A program made the translations under genes and the position numbers. Shown here piece after piece: positions 1-13,615 of a stretch of DNA of 64,000 bases. The notes under the pieces are model-generated. The model had not been told where the DNA came from, made no database searches, and was given only the letters and a program-made list of their open reading frames with translations. The DNA lies in NCBI RefSeq assembly GCF_900112445.1, contig NZ_FOYY01000003.1, positions 1,251,960-1,315,959 of the forward strand, given 5' to 3'. Within the stretch, counting starts at the first letter, position 1; each line of letters begins with the position of its first letter. The stretch comes from Thiomicrospira sp. ALE5 (GTDB lineage: Bacteria; Pseudomonadota; Gammaproteobacteria; Thiomicrospirales; Thiomicrospiraceae).

Positions 1-2
1 CC

Positions 3-53
3 CAAGAGCCTAATTATGATGCGGCTCTTAACGCGCTAAAATCGCTCGTTTAA
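3..53 (+). CDS. 3' end of an unidentified gene (partial)
   Basis: The frame starting at base 3 is open to a TAA at 51-53 and encodes 16 residues ending NALKSLV. It is followed within 25 bases by a rightward terminator-like hairpin, which suggests a rightward gene ends here. The other two rightward frames also close in this stretch (stops at 11 and 37), so the frame choice is tentative. Too little is present to name a product. Confidence 0.35.
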   Translation, partial: QEPNYDAALNALKSLV

Positions 54-72
54 TTCAACTATCCGCCCATCC

Positions 73-109
73 AACCCCTGAATAGCTTAAATAGCATTCG
101 GGGGTTTTA
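73..109 (+). terminator. Rho-independent terminator
   Basis: The arms AACCCCTGAATAGC and GCATTCGGGGGTT pair with one G-T pair and a one-base bulge around a TTAAATA loop, followed by TTTTATTG. It would end the rightward gene whose tail is at the left edge and insulates the cytochrome b561 gene that follows. Confidence 0.65.
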
Positions 110-214
110 TTGTCTAAATAAAATAATTTCCAAATAGAAAAAGTATTTTGTCAAAACAGCTATTTTTTCTTTACATCGCTAGGCGTAAACTTGATTCTAC
201 ATTAAGGAGTAGCG

Positions 215-781
215 ATGAACTGGGCAAATCAATCACACCACTACGGCATTGTTCAACAAGTTTTACATTGGACGCTTGCAATCGCCATTATTGCTCTGTT
301 TGCTCTTGGCTTGTGGATGGTCAACCTTAATTACTTCAGCCCTTATTATCGTTCAGCGCCTGATCTGCATCGCAGTATTGGGGTACTAGTCGTCACAGCA
401 ATGATGATCAGACTCGCATGGAAGGCAGTTAACCCAAAAGTTATCCCCTTATCATCGCATCGTAGCTGGGAGAAATGGCTAGCAGGTCTCATTCATAGTC
501 TATTTTATCTTTTGGTTTTAGCTTTAGGTATTAGTGGTTACATGATCACCACTGCGAATGGTCAACCCCTTCATGTTTTTAATTGGTTTAGCCTACCTGC
601 TATTGATTTTGGTATCAGATACCAGGAAGACATTGCAGGAGACCTTCACGAAGTACTTGCTTGGAGCTTAATGGCCTTGGCGGGACTTCATTTTCTTGGT
701 GCACTTAAGCATCAATTTATTGACCGGGATAACACGCTTTCTCGCATGTTACCTTTTGTTAAACAAAAACAACACAACTGA
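215..781 (+). CDS. Cytochrome b561 family membrane protein (YceJ-like)
   Basis: A 188-residue, mostly hydrophobic protein with about four membrane helices (near residues 20-36, 55-70, 88-108 and 145-165). Conserved histidines at His18 (LHW), His52 (DLHRS) and in DLHEVLAW and GLHFLG fit the two b-type haems of the bacterial cytochrome b561 family, which passes electrons between the quinone pool and periplasmic partners. The ATG is preceded by AAGGAG at good spacing. It is followed 19 bases later by a YceI-family gene; the same pairing (yceJ-yceI) is known in Escherichia coli, so the two are probably one operon. The exact electron donor and acceptor cannot be read from sequence. Confidence 0.88.
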   Translation: MNWANQSHHYGIVQQVLHWTLAIAIIALFALGLWMVNLNYFSPYYRSAPDLHRSIGVLVVTAMMIRLAWKAVNPKVIPLSSHRSWEKWLAGLIHSLFYLLVLALGISGYMITTANGQPLHVFNWFSLPAIDFGIRYQEDIAGDLHEVLAWSLMALAGLHFLGALKHQFIDRDNTLSRMLPFVKQKQHN

Positions 782-800
782 TTTTTTAAGGAGCAATACC

Positions 801-1385
801 ATGACTAAACTTAAAAACCTCGCATTGGCTACCAGTTTATTGGTAGTAAGCCCCTGGACTTTGGCTAACCCTACAACCTATGACATTGATACTCCTGGCA
901 TGCACGCTGCCATTAATTTCAAGGTCAATCACTTAGGTTTTAGCTGGTTAACAGGACGCTTTGATAGTTTTGAGGGATACTTTATTCATGATGAGAACAA
1001 CCCTGCCAATGAAAAAGTCGAGGTAACAATTAATACGCGTAGCGTTAACTCAAATCATGCGGAGCGTGATCGCCATCTTCGCAGTGATGACTTTTTAAAT
1101 GTTAGCCGCTATCCAGAAGCCAAGTTTGTCAGCACCAGCGTAATTAATCAGCCGGATGGCACTAAATTAATTAAAGGGGACTTCACCTTAAATGGCGTAA
1201 CAAAACCGATTGAAATTGTGGCTAACAAAATTGGTGAAGGGACTGACCCTTGGGGTGGACATCGGGCTGGCTTTGAAGGACGCGCAGAATTTAAAATGGC
1301 CGATTTTAATTTTAAAATGGATTTAGGCCCAACCTCATCAACCGTCTATTTAGACCTGCATGTTGAAGGAATTAAACGAGATTAA
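801..1385 (+). CDS. YceI family periplasmic lipid-binding protein
   Basis: A 194-residue protein with a cleavable signal peptide (hydrophobic stretch ending in TLAN near residue 22), then a YceI lipocalin-like beta barrel. Family hallmarks include the early [12 protein letters not shown] segment, the [14 protein letters not shown] segment and the [12 protein letters not shown] segment. YceI proteins bind long polyisoprenoids such as quinones in the periplasm. I start the gene at the ATG at 801 because AAGGAG lies eight bases upstream and the signal peptide begins there; a longer in-frame extension would overlap the b561 gene. The stop overlaps the stop of the convergent ubiA gene by four bases. 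Confidence 0.9.
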   Translation: MTKLKNLALATSLLVVSPWTLANPTTYDIDTPGMHAAINFKVNHLGFSWLTGRFDSFEGYFIHDENNPANEKVEVTINTRSVNSNHAERDRHLRSDDFLNVSRYPEAKFVSTSVINQPDGTKLIKGDFTLNGVTKPIEIVANKIGEGTDPWGGHRAGFEGRAEFKMADFNFKMDLGPTSSTVYLDLHVEGIKRD

Positions 1386-2266
1386 TAATAGTCAATTATT
1401 AATCCGACTAGAATGGCCAAACCGACCCAGTGATTTTGCTTGAATGCTTTAAAGCAGGCCTGTGAATCACGCTGTCGGCTTTGCCATAATTGCCAAGCAA
1501 ATAAGCCGGCAACAAAAAGTAAACTCAACCAAAATGCCCAACCCAGCTGAATCCAGATCCCTAACCAAACTAGCAATAGCAGCATAACACTTTGCAACAA
1601 GCCTATCACCAGCAAATCATAACGTCCAAATAAAATAGCGGTCGATTTAATGCCGACTTTCAAATCATCCTCACGATCGGTAATAGCATAAAAGGTGTCA
1701 TAGATTAACGTCCAAACCAAGGTAATCGCAAAGACTAACCAGGCCTGGTAAGGAACGGTCCCCAATATCGCAGCGTACCCCATCGGTACCGCCCAAGCAA
1801 AGGCGGCGCCTAAAAACATCTGCGGCCAATGGGTGAAACGTTTGGTAAAGGGGTATAACGTTGCTAAAACCAACGCCCCCACCGACAAGAGAATAGTTAA
1901 AGTATTAAGCAGCAGTACCAGGCCAAAACCGACTAAACACAAGCCCGCAAAGAGTATCAACGCCGCCCTAGGTGTGATTACACACCTAGCCAGCGGTCGC
2001 TGCGCAGTACGCGCCACAGCACCATCCCAATGACGATCAGCATAATCATTGATAACACAACCGGCAGAACGCATCACAATAGCGCCTAATATAAAAACCA
2101 ACAATACCAGCCCTGGTGGTATGCCTTCCGCTGCCAACCATAGTGCCCACAACGCCGGCCACAATACTAGATAAATCCCAACGGGCTTGTCTAGGCGCAT
2201 TAACTGGATATAGGGCCAAATCTTGGCGTTCAACAGGCTACTACTCAAAAATATGCCCCCAGCCAT
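1382..2266 (-). CDS. ubiA: 4-hydroxybenzoate polyprenyltransferase
   Basis: UbiA attaches the polyprenyl tail to 4-hydroxybenzoate in ubiquinone synthesis, in the inner membrane. The 294-residue protein is close to the usual 290 and has eight or nine membrane helices. The two Asp-rich prenyl-diphosphate/Mg sites are visible: [10 protein letters not shown] (from residue 73) and [14 protein letters not shown] (near 195). The C-terminal [13 protein letters not shown] is also typical. The start overlaps the end of the small upstream gene by 26 bases; a downstream Met at residue 23 (MRLDKPVG) would avoid overlap and could be the true start. It contains two copies of the CAGGCCTG palindrome. Confidence 0.93.
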   Translation of the reverse strand: MAGGIFLSSSLLNAKIWPYIQLMRLDKPVGIYLVLWPALWALWLAAEGIPPGLVLLVFILGAIVMRSAGCVINDYADRHWDGAVARTAQRPLARCVITPRAALILFAGLCLVGFGLVLLLNTLTILLSVGALVLATLYPFTKRFTHWPQMFLGAAFAWAVPMGYAAILGTVPYQAWLVFAITLVWTLIYDTFYAITDREDDLKVGIKSTAILFGRYDLLVIGLLQSVMLLLLVWLGIWIQLGWAFWLSLLFVAGLFAWQLWQSRQRDSQACFKAFKQNHWVGLAILVGLIIDYY

Positions 2267-2486
2267 GCTCTCGCAACCAGGCTAATCCAAGAGGATTGGC
2301 TTCTGCTTCAAAGGTAACCTCGTTGTAACGCTCACTATGATGCAGAGTAATTTTTGCCTTATCACGAACCCAAACCGACCGAACTGTCCAGCCCATTAAG
2401 TGACTTTGCCCACCATCAAACTCAATGCGCTCCCAACCTTGGGTTGGTAACCAATCGTTCAACTGATCATAGTCTGCTTGTGTCAT
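2241..2486 (-). CDS. Small hypothetical protein (81 aa)
   Basis: I do not recognise this protein. It is soluble, rich in Trp and His (seven Trp, including PTQGWERIEF and [10 protein letters not shown]) and has no signal peptide or membrane segment. A strong ribosome site (GGAGGTG) lies just before the ATG, and it sits between glmU (27-base gap) and ubiA (26-base overlap) in the same direction, so it is probably a real gene in a glmU-orf-ubiA transcript. No function is proposed. Confidence 0.7.
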   Translation of the reverse strand: MTQADYDQLNDWLPTQGWERIEFDGGQSHLMGWTVRSVWVRDKAKITLHHSERYNEVTFEAEANPLGLAWLREHGWGHIFE

Positions 2487-2513
2487 AGCACCTCCATTTA
2501 TGTGCTCTGGTGA

Positions 2514-3887
2514 TTAGGATTTAGCTTGCTTAGTAGGTTTTTGCCAACCTTTGATTGTTACCTGCTTACTACGACTGAGTGTTAGCTCCGACGAAATAGC
2601 CGACTTAGTAATGGTTGAACCGGCCCCAATGGTGGCATCATCACCGATAGTGACGGGGGCGACCAACTGGGTATCCGAGCCTACAAAGACTCGGTCACCA
2701 ATAAGGGTTTGATGCTTATTTACACCATCGTAGTTACAGGTAATGGTGCCGGCACCGATATTACACTCTTCGCCCATGACCGTATCACCAATATAGCTTA
2801 GATGATTTACTTTTGAACCCCTCGCAACTCGGGCTTGCTTGGTTTCAACAAAATTGCCAATGCGAACCTTATCAGCCAGCTCAGTGCCGGGTCTTAGACG
2901 TGCATAGGGACCAACACTGACATGCTTGCCAAGCTTCGCGCCCTCTAGATGACTAAATGGATGAATAATCGTATCATCACCTAAAGTCACATCTTTAAGA
3001 ATACAATTGGCACCTATCCTAACGCGATTGCCTAGGTGCACGTTCCCTTCAAAGACAACATTGACATCAATTTCAACGTCCTGACCGATACGAACCTGAC
3101 CTCGGATATCAATACGTGATGGATCAATCAGCGTTGCGCCCTGTAACATCAACTCCGTCGCTAAGGTATATTGATACTGACGTTCAAGATTGGCTAACTG
3201 GATTTTATCGTTAACACCAAGTACTTCCATCTCCATCGCAGGTTGTGTCGTTTGAATCGCAAAACCATCTGCTACAGCTAACGCAATAATATCGGTCAAA
3301 TAATACTCTCCTTGTGCATTATTAGATTGCAACTGGGATAACCAATATTTAAGTTTAGCGCCATTCGCAGCCAAAATACCCGTATTCACCTCGGTCACCT
3401 GTAATTGAGCGGGTGTAGCATCTTTTTGCTCGACAATCGCTGTTACATGATGATGTTGATCACGTAGTATGCGACCGTAGCCAGTAGGATTGGTAAGATT
3501 CAAGGTTAATAAAGCTAGCGGATTGTGATCGTCAACCAAAGAAAGCAAATCCTTCAGGGTTGCAGTAGCTGTTAATGGAACATCGCCATAAAGCACGAGT
3601 AGCGTATCGTCATCCTGGATAAACGGTATTACCTGCTGAACAGCATGACCAGTACCAAGCTGTTCCGCCTGAAGTACAAACTCTACATTTTGGTTAGCCA
3701 TTACCTCCTCAACTAGCTGCGACTGATGTCCAACAACCGTAAGAATTTGGCTAGCGAAAAGATTTTTAGCACCATCAATAACATGTTGCAATAAGGGCTT
3801 GCCAGCGAGAGGCTGTAAAACCTTTGGCAGAGATGAGCGCATACGCGTACCTTTACCTGCAGCCAAAATAACAACTTTTAATGCCAT
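2514..3887 (-). CDS. glmU: Bifunctional UDP-GlcNAc pyrophosphorylase / GlcN-1-P acetyltransferase
   Basis: GlmU makes UDP-N-acetylglucosamine for peptidoglycan and LPS. The N-terminal half is the uridyltransferase, opening with VVILAAGKGTRMRSSLPK; the C-terminal half is a left-handed beta-helix acetyltransferase with hexapeptide repeats, KQARVARGSKVNHLSYIGD and IGAGTITCNYDG. At 457 residues it matches the usual length. I use the ATG at 3887, preceded by GAGGAA at proper spacing; an upstream in-frame TTG (3902) would place the ribosome site inside the gene. It follows the atp operon, as in many gammaproteobacteria, but is separated by a terminator, so it may have its own promoter. Confidence 0.96.
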   Translation of the reverse strand: MALKVVILAAGKGTRMRSSLPKVLQPLAGKPLLQHVIDGAKNLFASQILTVVGHQSQLVEEVMANQNVEFVLQAEQLGTGHAVQQVIPFIQDDDTLLVLYGDVPLTATATLKDLLSLVDDHNPLALLTLNLTNPTGYGRILRDQHHHVTAIVEQKDATPAQLQVTEVNTGILAANGAKLKYWLSQLQSNNAQGEYYLTDIIALAVADGFAIQTTQPAMEMEVLGVNDKIQLANLERQYQYTLATELMLQGATLIDPSRIDIRGQVRIGQDVEIDVNVVFEGNVHLGNRVRIGANCILKDVTLGDDTIIHPFSHLEGAKLGKHVSVGPYARLRPGTELADKVRIGNFVETKQARVARGSKVNHLSYIGDTVMGEECNIGAGTITCNYDGVNKHQTLIGDRVFVGSDTQLVAPVTIGDDATIGAGSTITKSAISSELTLSRSKQVTIKGWQKPTKQAKS

Positions 3888-3969
3888 AGTTATATTCCTC
3901 AATATTCTTACTAATAAAGTTTAATTCATATCAAAACATCATTAATAAGGACAACTAGAAATAATGACA

Positions 3970-3993
3970 TAAAAAAAGCGCCCGGAGGCGCTT
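3970..3993 (-). terminator. Rho-independent terminator of the atp operon
   Basis: On the minus strand AAGCGCC-TCCG-GGCGCTT is a perfect 7-bp stem with a 4-base loop followed by a run of T. It lies 24 bases after the atpC stop and before glmU. Confidence 0.9.
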
Positions 3994-4016
3994 CTTTTCG
4001 TTTTTGCGAAACAGCC

Positions 4017-4451
4017 TTAAGCCATCCCAGTTTTTTGCAAACGCTCACGTAGTTTAGTGACCGTTTGAATTTGAGCAACGGCTTCTGCAAGCTCAACCTG
4101 AGCACGCGCAACGTCAACTTCTGATTTTGCGTTTTCCATCGCATCCTCAGCACGTTGTTTAGCTTGAAGAGCTTCCGCTTCATCAAGGTCACGCGAACGA
4201 ATACACGTATCAGCCAAAATAGTCACAACATGAGGTTGAACCTCAATAGTGCCACTATTAATGAAATAGGTGTCTTCCTCATCACCGCTTTTTACACGGA
4301 CTTCGCCAGGTTTTAGCTGACTCAAAAACTGGGTATGGAAAGGTAGGATACCTACCTCCCCGTTGGCAGCCTGTGCGAAAAGCATGTCAGCCTTTCCAGA
4401 GAAAATCTCACCTTCCGCACTAACGATATCTACTTGCATAGAGACTGCCAT
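4017..4451 (-). CDS. atpC: ATP synthase F1 subunit epsilon
   Basis: Last gene of the atp operon. The 144-residue protein has the N-terminal beta sandwich (VDIVSAEGEIFSGKA, NGEVGILPFHTQFLSQLKPG) and the C-terminal helical hairpin (about residues 88-140) of epsilon, which couples the rotor to catalysis and inhibits ATP hydrolysis. It starts six bases after atpD stops. A second Met at residue 5 (MQVDIV) is an alternative start. Confidence 0.95.
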   Translation of the reverse strand: MAVSMQVDIVSAEGEIFSGKADMLFAQAANGEVGILPFHTQFLSQLKPGEVRVKSGDEEDTYFINSGTIEVQPHVVTILADTCIRSRDLDEAEALQAKQRAEDAMENAKSEVDVARAQVELAEAVAQIQTVTKLRERLQKTGMA

Positions 4452-4457
4452 GGTTTA

Positions 4458-6735
<2,278 letters not shown>

Positions 6736-6747
6736 GGTCAAACCCCC

Positions 6748-8289
6748 TTAATAAACGCCAGTTGCTTTGAAAGACTCAATTGCAGCTTTAACACCCGCAA
6801 TAATTTCGTCATTCCAATCACCTTTAGCATTAATTTTGGCAGCTAGGTCTGCACATTCAGAATTAATGTAGGCATGAAGTGCTGCTTCAAATGCACCAAT
6901 TTTCTCTACATCAATATCATCCAAATAGCCTTCGTTTGCCGCATAAAGTGAGGTTGCCATTTCAGCAATAGAAAGAGGTGAGTACTGCTTCTGTTTCATC
7001 AACTCAGTTACACGCTTACCACGTTCCAGCTGACCTTTTGTAGCCGCATCAAGGTCTGATGCAAACTGAGCAAAAGCAGCCAATTCACGGTATTGTGCCA
7101 AGTCAAGACGGATACCACCACCCAACTTTTTGATTGCTTTAGTTTGTGCTGCACCACCTACACGCGATACTGACAAACCGGCGTTAATTGCAGGACGAAT
7201 ACCCTTAGCAAATAAACCTGTTTCCAAGAATATCTGGCCATCAGTAATCGAAATTACGTTAGTAGGTACGAATGCAGATACGTCACCCGCCTGCGTTTCG
7301 ATAATCGGTAATGCAGTTAATGAACCGGTTTTACCTTTAACTTCGCCATTAGTGAATTTTTCAACATATTCTTCACTAACACGAGCTGCACGCTCTAGAA
7401 GACGAGAATGTAGATAGAAGACGTCACCTGGGAAGGCTTCACGACCTGGTGGACGACGTAGCAATAACGAAATCTGACGGTAAGCTTGCGCTTGCTTAGT
7501 CAGGTCATCATAAATGATCAACGCATCTTCACCACGGTCACGGAAATATTCACCCATCGCACAACCAGCGTAAGCCGCTAGAAACACAAGTGATGCTGGA
7601 TCAGACGCATTGGCTGCTACAACAACGGTGTTGTCCATTGCTCCATATTGCTCAAGCTTACGGACAATGTTATTTACTGTAGAGGCTTTCTGCCCCATTG
7701 CAACGTAAACACATTTGATACCCGTGTCTTTTTGACTGATTACCGCATCGATTGCGATAGCTGTTTTACCTGTCTGACGGTCACCGATAATCAATTCACG
7801 CTGACCACGTCCAACTGGAATCATTGAGTCAATTGACTTAATACCGGTCATCATTGGCTGATCAACAGATTTACGATCGATTACACCAGGAGCAATTCGC
7901 TCGATAGGTGAAGTTAATTTAGTTTTAATTGGACCCTTACCGTCGATTGGACGACCTAAACCGTCAACAACACGACCTAACATTTCAGGCCCAACAGGTA
8001 CTTCAAGGATACGACCTGTACAGGTTACCTTGTCACCTTCAGAGATGTGTTCATATTCACCTAGGATAACAACACCTACTGAGTCACGCTCAAGGTTAAG
8101 TGCCATACCAAAAGTTTGTTCATCAAACTGAACCATCTCACCATACATTACATCTGACACGCCATGAATAAGCGCAATACCGTCAGCAATACTGACGACT
8201 GTGCCTTCACTGCCAGACTCTGCAGTCACTTCAAAACCGGCAATTCGGTCTTTGATTAAGTCACTGATTTCAGAGGGATTCAATTGCAT
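6748..8289 (-). CDS. atpA: ATP synthase F1 subunit alpha
   Basis: Regulatory nucleotide-binding subunit of F1. The Walker A loop GDRQTGKTA and the [10 protein letters not shown] segment are clear. Starting at the ATG at 8289 (AGAGGAAG ribosome site) gives 513 residues, the same length as the E. coli protein; an in-frame TTG upstream would run through that ribosome site. Confidence 0.97.
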   Translation of the reverse strand: MQLNPSEISDLIKDRIAGFEVTAESGSEGTVVSIADGIALIHGVSDVMYGEMVQFDEQTFGMALNLERDSVGVVILGEYEHISEGDKVTCTGRILEVPVGPEMLGRVVDGLGRPIDGKGPIKTKLTSPIERIAPGVIDRKSVDQPMMTGIKSIDSMIPVGRGQRELIIGDRQTGKTAIAIDAVISQKDTGIKCVYVAMGQKASTVNNIVRKLEQYGAMDNTVVVAANASDPASLVFLAAYAGCAMGEYFRDRGEDALIIYDDLTKQAQAYRQISLLLRRPPGREAFPGDVFYLHSRLLERAARVSEEYVEKFTNGEVKGKTGSLTALPIIETQAGDVSAFVPTNVISITDGQIFLETGLFAKGIRPAINAGLSVSRVGGAAQTKAIKKLGGGIRLDLAQYRELAAFAQFASDLDAATKGQLERGKRVTELMKQKQYSPLSIAEMATSLYAANEGYLDDIDVEKIGAFEAALHAYINSECADLAAKINAKGDWNDEIIAGVKAAIESFKATGVY

Positions 8290-8304
8290 GTGTCTTCCTC
8301 TCAA

Positions 8305-8844
8305 TTAATGGGCGATTGCTGCGCCAAGTTTCTGGATCTGTGTGACAGCGGTATTTTCAACCACCCAGTCACCTACTTTAATTCGTACGCCGGCAATTAA
8401 TGCACTGTCGGTGATATATTCCACATCGACATCAGCGCCAAACTTAGAATTTAGAGCAGCACTTAATTTACTTTTTTGTTCGTCATTTAATTCCACTGCA
8501 GAAGCAATAGATGCTTTCAGACGCTTTTCTTCAGATGCTTTGAGTTCTTCAAAGACACTTGAAACGCTACTAAGCGCGGTTAGGCGTCCTTGCTCAGCTA
8601 GAGCGTCAAGAAAGTTTTTTACTTCTTTTGACAGGTTAGCTGAACCCAAAAGGCTGACAAACACATCAACCTTTTGTTCTTTTGATCGCGAAGGATTAGC
8701 CAAAAACTTTGCCATATCGTCATTACTTGCAATAGCAGCTAAGTTCGATAGCACATCTGACCAATCTTTTAATGCGTTTTGTTCTTTAGCAAAACGAAAC
8801 GCAGCTTCTGCATAGGGACGAGCGATGGTGATTAATTCTGCCAT
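8305..8844 (-). CDS. atpH: ATP synthase F1 subunit delta
   Basis: Peripheral-stalk subunit joining F1 to the b dimer. The 179-residue protein begins with the family pattern ARPYAEAAFRFAKEQ and ends with the conserved GVRIKVGDWVVENTAVTQI segment. It sits between atpF and atpA in standard order. Confidence 0.95.
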   Translation of the reverse strand: MAELITIARPYAEAAFRFAKEQNALKDWSDVLSNLAAIASNDDMAKFLANPSRSKEQKVDVFVSLLGSANLSKEVKNFLDALAEQGRLTALSSVSSVFEELKASEEKRLKASIASAVELNDEQKSKLSAALNSKFGADVDVEYITDSALIAGVRIKVGDWVVENTAVTQIQKLGAAIAH

Positions 8845-8856
8845 ATCAAATTTCCC

Positions 8857-9327
8857 TTAGATCTGTTTTACAAGGGCGTCAAGCATCTCATTATGAGCTT
8901 TTGCATCGACTTCCTTATGCAAAATTTTCTCTGCACCTGAAACTACTAAGGCTGCAACTTCTTTACGTAGTTGCTCTCTGGCACGACTAATTTCTTGCTC
9001 AATATCGGCTTGGGCGGCCGCTTTAATGCGTTCAGCTTCTTCTGCTGCTTTCACCTTAGCGTCTTCGACGATTTCGGTACTGCGTTTTTCAGCTTGGCTT
9101 AACACATTTTGAGCTTGTAACTTAGCGTCTTTTAGCACCTCTTTAGCGCGCTTTTCAGCTAATTCAAGCTCATGCTTGCCTTTTTCTGCCGCTGAAAGAC
9201 CGTCAGCAATACGCTTTTGACGATCTTCTAACAGCTTAGACATTGGCCCCCACAGCACCTTATTCACAAACCAAATCAATAACACAAAGGAAATGATTTG
9301 AATGATTACGGTTGCATTAATATTCAC
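8857..9327 (-). CDS. atpF: ATP synthase Fo subunit b
   Basis: The 156-residue stator stalk subunit has one N-terminal membrane helix (about residues 6-24, followed by [15 protein letters not shown]) and a long, charged helical region rich in Ala, Lys and Glu that forms the right-handed coiled-coil dimer. Length equals that of E. coli b. Confidence 0.96.
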   Translation of the reverse strand: MNINATVIIQIISFVLLIWFVNKVLWGPMSKLLEDRQKRIADGLSAAEKGKHELELAEKRAKEVLKDAKLQAQNVLSQAEKRSTEIVEDAKVKAAEEAERIKAAAQADIEQEISRAREQLRKEVAALVVSGAEKILHKEVDAKAHNEMLDALVKQI

Positions 9328-9379
9328 AGTGGTTACCTCGTCATTCGTTGATAATAGTTACAATTAAGCTCGGAGCTAA

Positions 9380-9670
9380 TTAAGCACCGATAGCTGCTTG
9401 CATTGCACCAACGAATGGGTTAGCGAACAAGAACCACATCGCGAAGGCTAGGATGATGAATGGGAAAGATTCCATCAAACCAGCGAAGATGAACATGTTA
9501 GTCATTAATGCTGGACGCATTTCTGGTTGACGTGCAATACCTTCTAGGGTTTTAGAACAAATTAGACCCCAACCGATTGCTGAACCCAGACCTGCTGCTG
9601 CCAAAATAACCCCAACACCAATTGCAGTGGCGGCGTAAATGTCGGCAATCATCATTGCTGTTACTTCCAT
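9380..9670 (-). CDS. atpE: ATP synthase Fo subunit c (rotor ring)
   Basis: A two-helix membrane hairpin with the polar loop LEGIARQPEM and the ion-binding carboxylate in helix 2 (GLMESFPF, Glu rather than the Asp of E. coli). I start at the ATG at 9670, preceded by TAGGAG, giving 96 residues with a longer N-terminus than the 79-residue E. coli protein. By eye, the position of the Gln that marks Na+-type rings is a Trp here (AIGWGL), so I favour proton coupling, although the Glu-Ser pair also occurs in Na+ rings. About 110 bases separate it from atpB, with a short GGGG/CCCC hairpin near 9746-9760. Confidence 0.94.
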   Translation of the reverse strand: MEVTAMMIADIYAATAIGVGVILAAAGLGSAIGWGLICSKTLEGIARQPEMRPALMTNMFIFAGLMESFPFIILAFAMWFLFANPFVGAMQAAIGA

Positions 9671-9780
9671 TGACTTTCTCCTAAGTTTTTTACAGTTAAA
9701 GTTAAAAAAGCTTTTTACCAAAAGGTAGGTGCGCTTAAACCCTGAGGGGCCATAGACCCCGACTTCTTTACTTATCTCAC

Positions 9781-10962
<1,182 letters not shown>

Positions 10963-10970
<8 letters not shown>

Positions 10971-11244
10971 TGTTAACATCTTTGGTGGATTGTTTGTCCA
11001 TTCTGTTGACCATGTGTTGCACTTTTTGCGCCCCACCGATCATTCCAAGCACTCCACAAATAAGCATAAAGATTGGCGTGGTGCTTAGTAGGTAATCAAT
11101 AAAGTAGCCAACAATAAAACCAGAAATAATCATTGCAGTAAACATTTGGCCGGAACCAATCATCAAAAAATTAAAACCTTGCTTAGGCTTTTCTTTGTTT
11201 ACTTGTGCGCTATTCGATACTGCGTTTTGCTCTTGATCATTCAT
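10963..11244 (-). CDS. AtpZ/AtpI-like small membrane protein, first gene of atp operon
   Basis: A 93-residue protein with a charged N-terminus and two hydrophobic helices (MFTAMIISGFIVGYFIDYLL and the following IFMLICGVLGMIGGAQ). The glycine-rich hairpin and position before atpI fit the AtpZ/AtpI-type accessory proteins of F-ATPase operons. I use the ATG at 11244; a GTG five codons upstream is the alternative. It overlaps atpI by eight bases. Confidence 0.75.
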
Positions 11245-11330
11245 GCACTTTATTTTCACTGGTTATTGGCAAAGCCTGCACATATTAAACCTTTCAAGAT
11301 TTAATTGCTAGTATTTCGTTATCTCAAAAG

Positions 11331-12203
11331 CTATTTAATCCTTTTTAATAACTGTTGCAGTTCTTCTAAATCGCTGTAGCTAACTTCAATTTTGCCACGA
11401 CCTGTAGCATGATGCTTTATTTTAACTCTTGCGCCCAACTGTTCGCCGAGCGCCTGCTCTAATGAACGAATATTCGGATCAATGCTTGGTGATGGTTTTT
11501 CAGACTGCGAAACTACTTCGTTGTTATTGGCATGCTGTTGAATAGCCTGTTCAATTTGACGCACCGACCAGCCTTCATCAATAGCCTGCTGTGCTAATTG
11601 CACCTGCTCAGACCCCTCCAGGGTTAACAGGGCACGCACATGGCCCATACTTAACAGCCCATCTTGCAACCAGTCCTGCAACAATTCTGGCAGCTTCAGC
11701 AAACGCAGTAAATTGGTTACGGCACTGCGTGAGCGCCCAACGGCCTCGGCCACTTCTTGATGCGTTAGTTCAAATTCGGTTAATAATCGCGCCAGCGCTT
11801 GAGCTTCTTCTAGTGGATTTAGGTCTTTCCGCTGAATATTTTCAATCAGCGCCATGGCTAGTGCTTGTTGATCTTCCAGCTCACGAATCACCGCTGGAAC
11901 CTGACTTAAGCCGGCTAACTGCGCTGCGCGCCAACGACGCTCACCCGCAATCAGCTCATATTGCTGCTCGGCGACTAAACGTACAATCACCGGCTGAACC
12001 AAACCTTGTGCTTTAATCGAATCGGCTAATTCCTGTAGCGCATCTTGATCAAAATGTTGTCGAGGCTGATAACGCCCTACTTGTATTGAGGTGACATCCA
12101 GCATCGCCATATCCCAATCTTTTGATCGATTTAGGCTTGTGGGCTTAGTTGCCATCAATACATCGAGCCCCTTACCCAATCCTGAATGCCGTTTTGCCGC
12201 CAT
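11331..12203 (-). CDS. parB: Chromosome-partitioning protein ParB
   Basis: Centromere-binding partner of ParA. The CTP-binding region shows the IAGERRWRAAQLAG motif, followed by ENIQRKDLNPLEEA and a helix-turn-helix (LTHQEVAEAVGRSRSAVTNL) that reads parS. The ATG at 12203 has AAAGGAA upstream; a TTG one codon earlier is not needed. It follows parA by 12 bases. I did not find the usual parS palindrome built on GTTTCACGTGAAAC in this window. Confidence 0.95.
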   Translation of the reverse strand: MAAKRHSGLGKGLDVLMATKPTSLNRSKDWDMAMLDVTSIQVGRYQPRQHFDQDALQELADSIKAQGLVQPVIVRLVAEQQYELIAGERRWRAAQLAGLSQVPAVIRELEDQQALAMALIENIQRKDLNPLEEAQALARLLTEFELTHQEVAEAVGRSRSAVTNLLRLLKLPELLQDWLQDGLLSMGHVRALLTLEGSEQVQLAQQAIDEGWSVRQIEQAIQQHANNNEVVSQSEKPSPSIDPNIRSLEQALGEQLGARVKIKHHATGRGKIEVSYSDLEELQQLLKRIK

Positions 12204-12215
12204 CAACTTATTCCT

Positions 12216-12983
12216 TTAAAACTTGAGTTTGCGTGCTAATTCATTAGCCAACGCTAAATAGGCCATCGCACCGGTTGAATTCGCATCATAATCTAATATG
12301 GATTCCCCATAACTAGGCGCTTCTGCTAAACGGATATTGCGCGGAATGATCGTTTGCAGGACTTTTAAGCCAAAATGCGCAACCAGCTGATTGGAGACAT
12401 CATTGGCTAAATTGTTACGTCTATCGTGCATAGTACGCAATAAACCATCAATCGCCAAACTCGGATTTAAATCTGCCTGCACTTTACTGACGGTATTCAT
12501 CAGTGCACTCAAACCTTCAAGCGCAAAATACTCGCATTGCACTGGCACCAACAAGCCATCCGCCGCGGCCAACCCACTCAGTGTCAACATATTCAAACTC
12601 GGTGGACAATCAATTAACACCACATCGTATTCATCCACACAGCTGGCGATAGCCTGCTTTAATGCAAGCGCCCCCTGGTCTTGATTAAGCAGTTCAATTT
12701 CGGCTGCTGTTAAATCGCCATGCGCAGGAATGACATCCAGGCCTGCTTGTTCGGCTCGCAGGCGCACTTGATGGCAACTGACACCACCGACTAATAAATC
12801 GTAGGCGCTATAGGTCAAATCGCCGCGCTCAAAACCTAATGCGACCGTTGCATTGCCTTGCGGATCTAAATCGATCATCAGCACACGTTTTTTTAATTTT
12901 GCCAGGCCTGCGGCTAAATTGACGCTGGTGGTGGTTTTGCCCACCCCGCCTTTTTGATTAACTACTGCGATGACTCTTGCCAT
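12216..12983 (-). CDS. parA: Chromosome-partitioning ATPase ParA
   Basis: A 255-residue deviant Walker ATPase: VNQKGGVGKTTTSVNLAAGL at the N-terminus, DLDPQGNAT, and VLIDCPPSLNMLTL for the Walker B region. It moves ParB-parS complexes and segregates origins. The start codon overlaps the rsmG stop by one base, so translation is probably coupled. Confidence 0.96.
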   Translation of the reverse strand: MARVIAVVNQKGGVGKTTTSVNLAAGLAKLKKRVLMIDLDPQGNATVALGFERGDLTYSAYDLLVGGVSCHQVRLRAEQAGLDVIPAHGDLTAAEIELLNQDQGALALKQAIASCVDEYDVVLIDCPPSLNMLTLSGLAAADGLLVPVQCEYFALEGLSALMNTVSKVQADLNPSLAIDGLLRTMHDRRNNLANDVSNQLVAHFGLKVLQTIIPRNIRLAEAPSYGESILDYDANSTGAMAYLALANELARKLKF

Positions 12984-13615
12984 TAAGGTGCTTCCTGCTT
13001 GGTTAATCGAACGAGATAACGCGCGGCGTCTAATTCAGGTACCGCTAACGACCAGGCCTGATGAACATAACCCATCGGCACCTCTTGCAATTCATCTTGT
13101 AAGGCTTGCGACTTCATCGCCCATAAATGGCCATCTGATGCTAACAAGCCTTGGGTTAGACTGGCAAAGTTACCTAAAGCAGTAAAGGCTCTCGAAATAA
13201 TGGCATGATACTGGTGTTCATGCTCTTCAATTCGCTCATGGCACACGATGACATTATCCAATCCCAGCTGCCCTTTTGCTTGCACTAAAAAACGGGTTTT
13301 TTTATGGTTACTGTCTAAGAGCCTAATCGGCAAATCAGGCATCACAATGGCTAAAGGAATGCCGGGTAAGCCGGCACCGGTGCCGACATCAAGCAAATCC
13401 CTGATGCCTTCGGCCCTTAAAACCGGTGCGACAGCTAAACTATCAAACACATGTTTTACTAACATCTCATCAGGATCACGAATAGCGCTCAGATTATAAA
13501 CGCGATTCCACTTGTCCATCAATTGCACATACTCTAACAGCTGGCGATGCATCTTCGGCGTTAGCGCTAATTGCAACTGCGCGGCGGCTTGGTTCAGGCG
13601 TTGTTCAGCACTCAT
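12983..13615 (-). CDS. rsmG: 16S rRNA (G527-N7) methyltransferase
   Basis: SAM-dependent methyltransferase that modifies G527 of 16S rRNA. The SAM-binding motif [17 protein letters not shown] and the N-terminal [20 protein letters not shown] pattern are clear. At 210 residues it has the family length. It overlaps mnmG by four bases (ATGA) upstream and parA by one base downstream. Confidence 0.95.
   Translation of the reverse strand: MSAEQRLNQAAAQLQLALTPKMHRQLLEYVQLMDKWNRVYNLSAIRDPDEMLVKHVFDSLAVAPVLRAEGIRDLLDVGTGAGLPGIPLAIVMPDLPIRLLDSNHKKTRFLVQAKGQLGLDNVIVCHERIEEHEHQYHAIISRAFTALGNFASLTQGLLASDGHLWAMKSQALQDELQEVPMGYVHQAWSLAVPELDAARYLVRLTKQEAP

Noticed and set aside
3926-4192. Long frame opposite to/within the atpC region
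   Set aside because: It is an alternative frame of atpC; atpC is well supported by family motifs and position.
9738-9760. Regulatory hairpin before atpE
   Set aside because: Only four GC pairs around a seven-base loop; too weak to list as a separate feature, though the 110-base gap there is notable.
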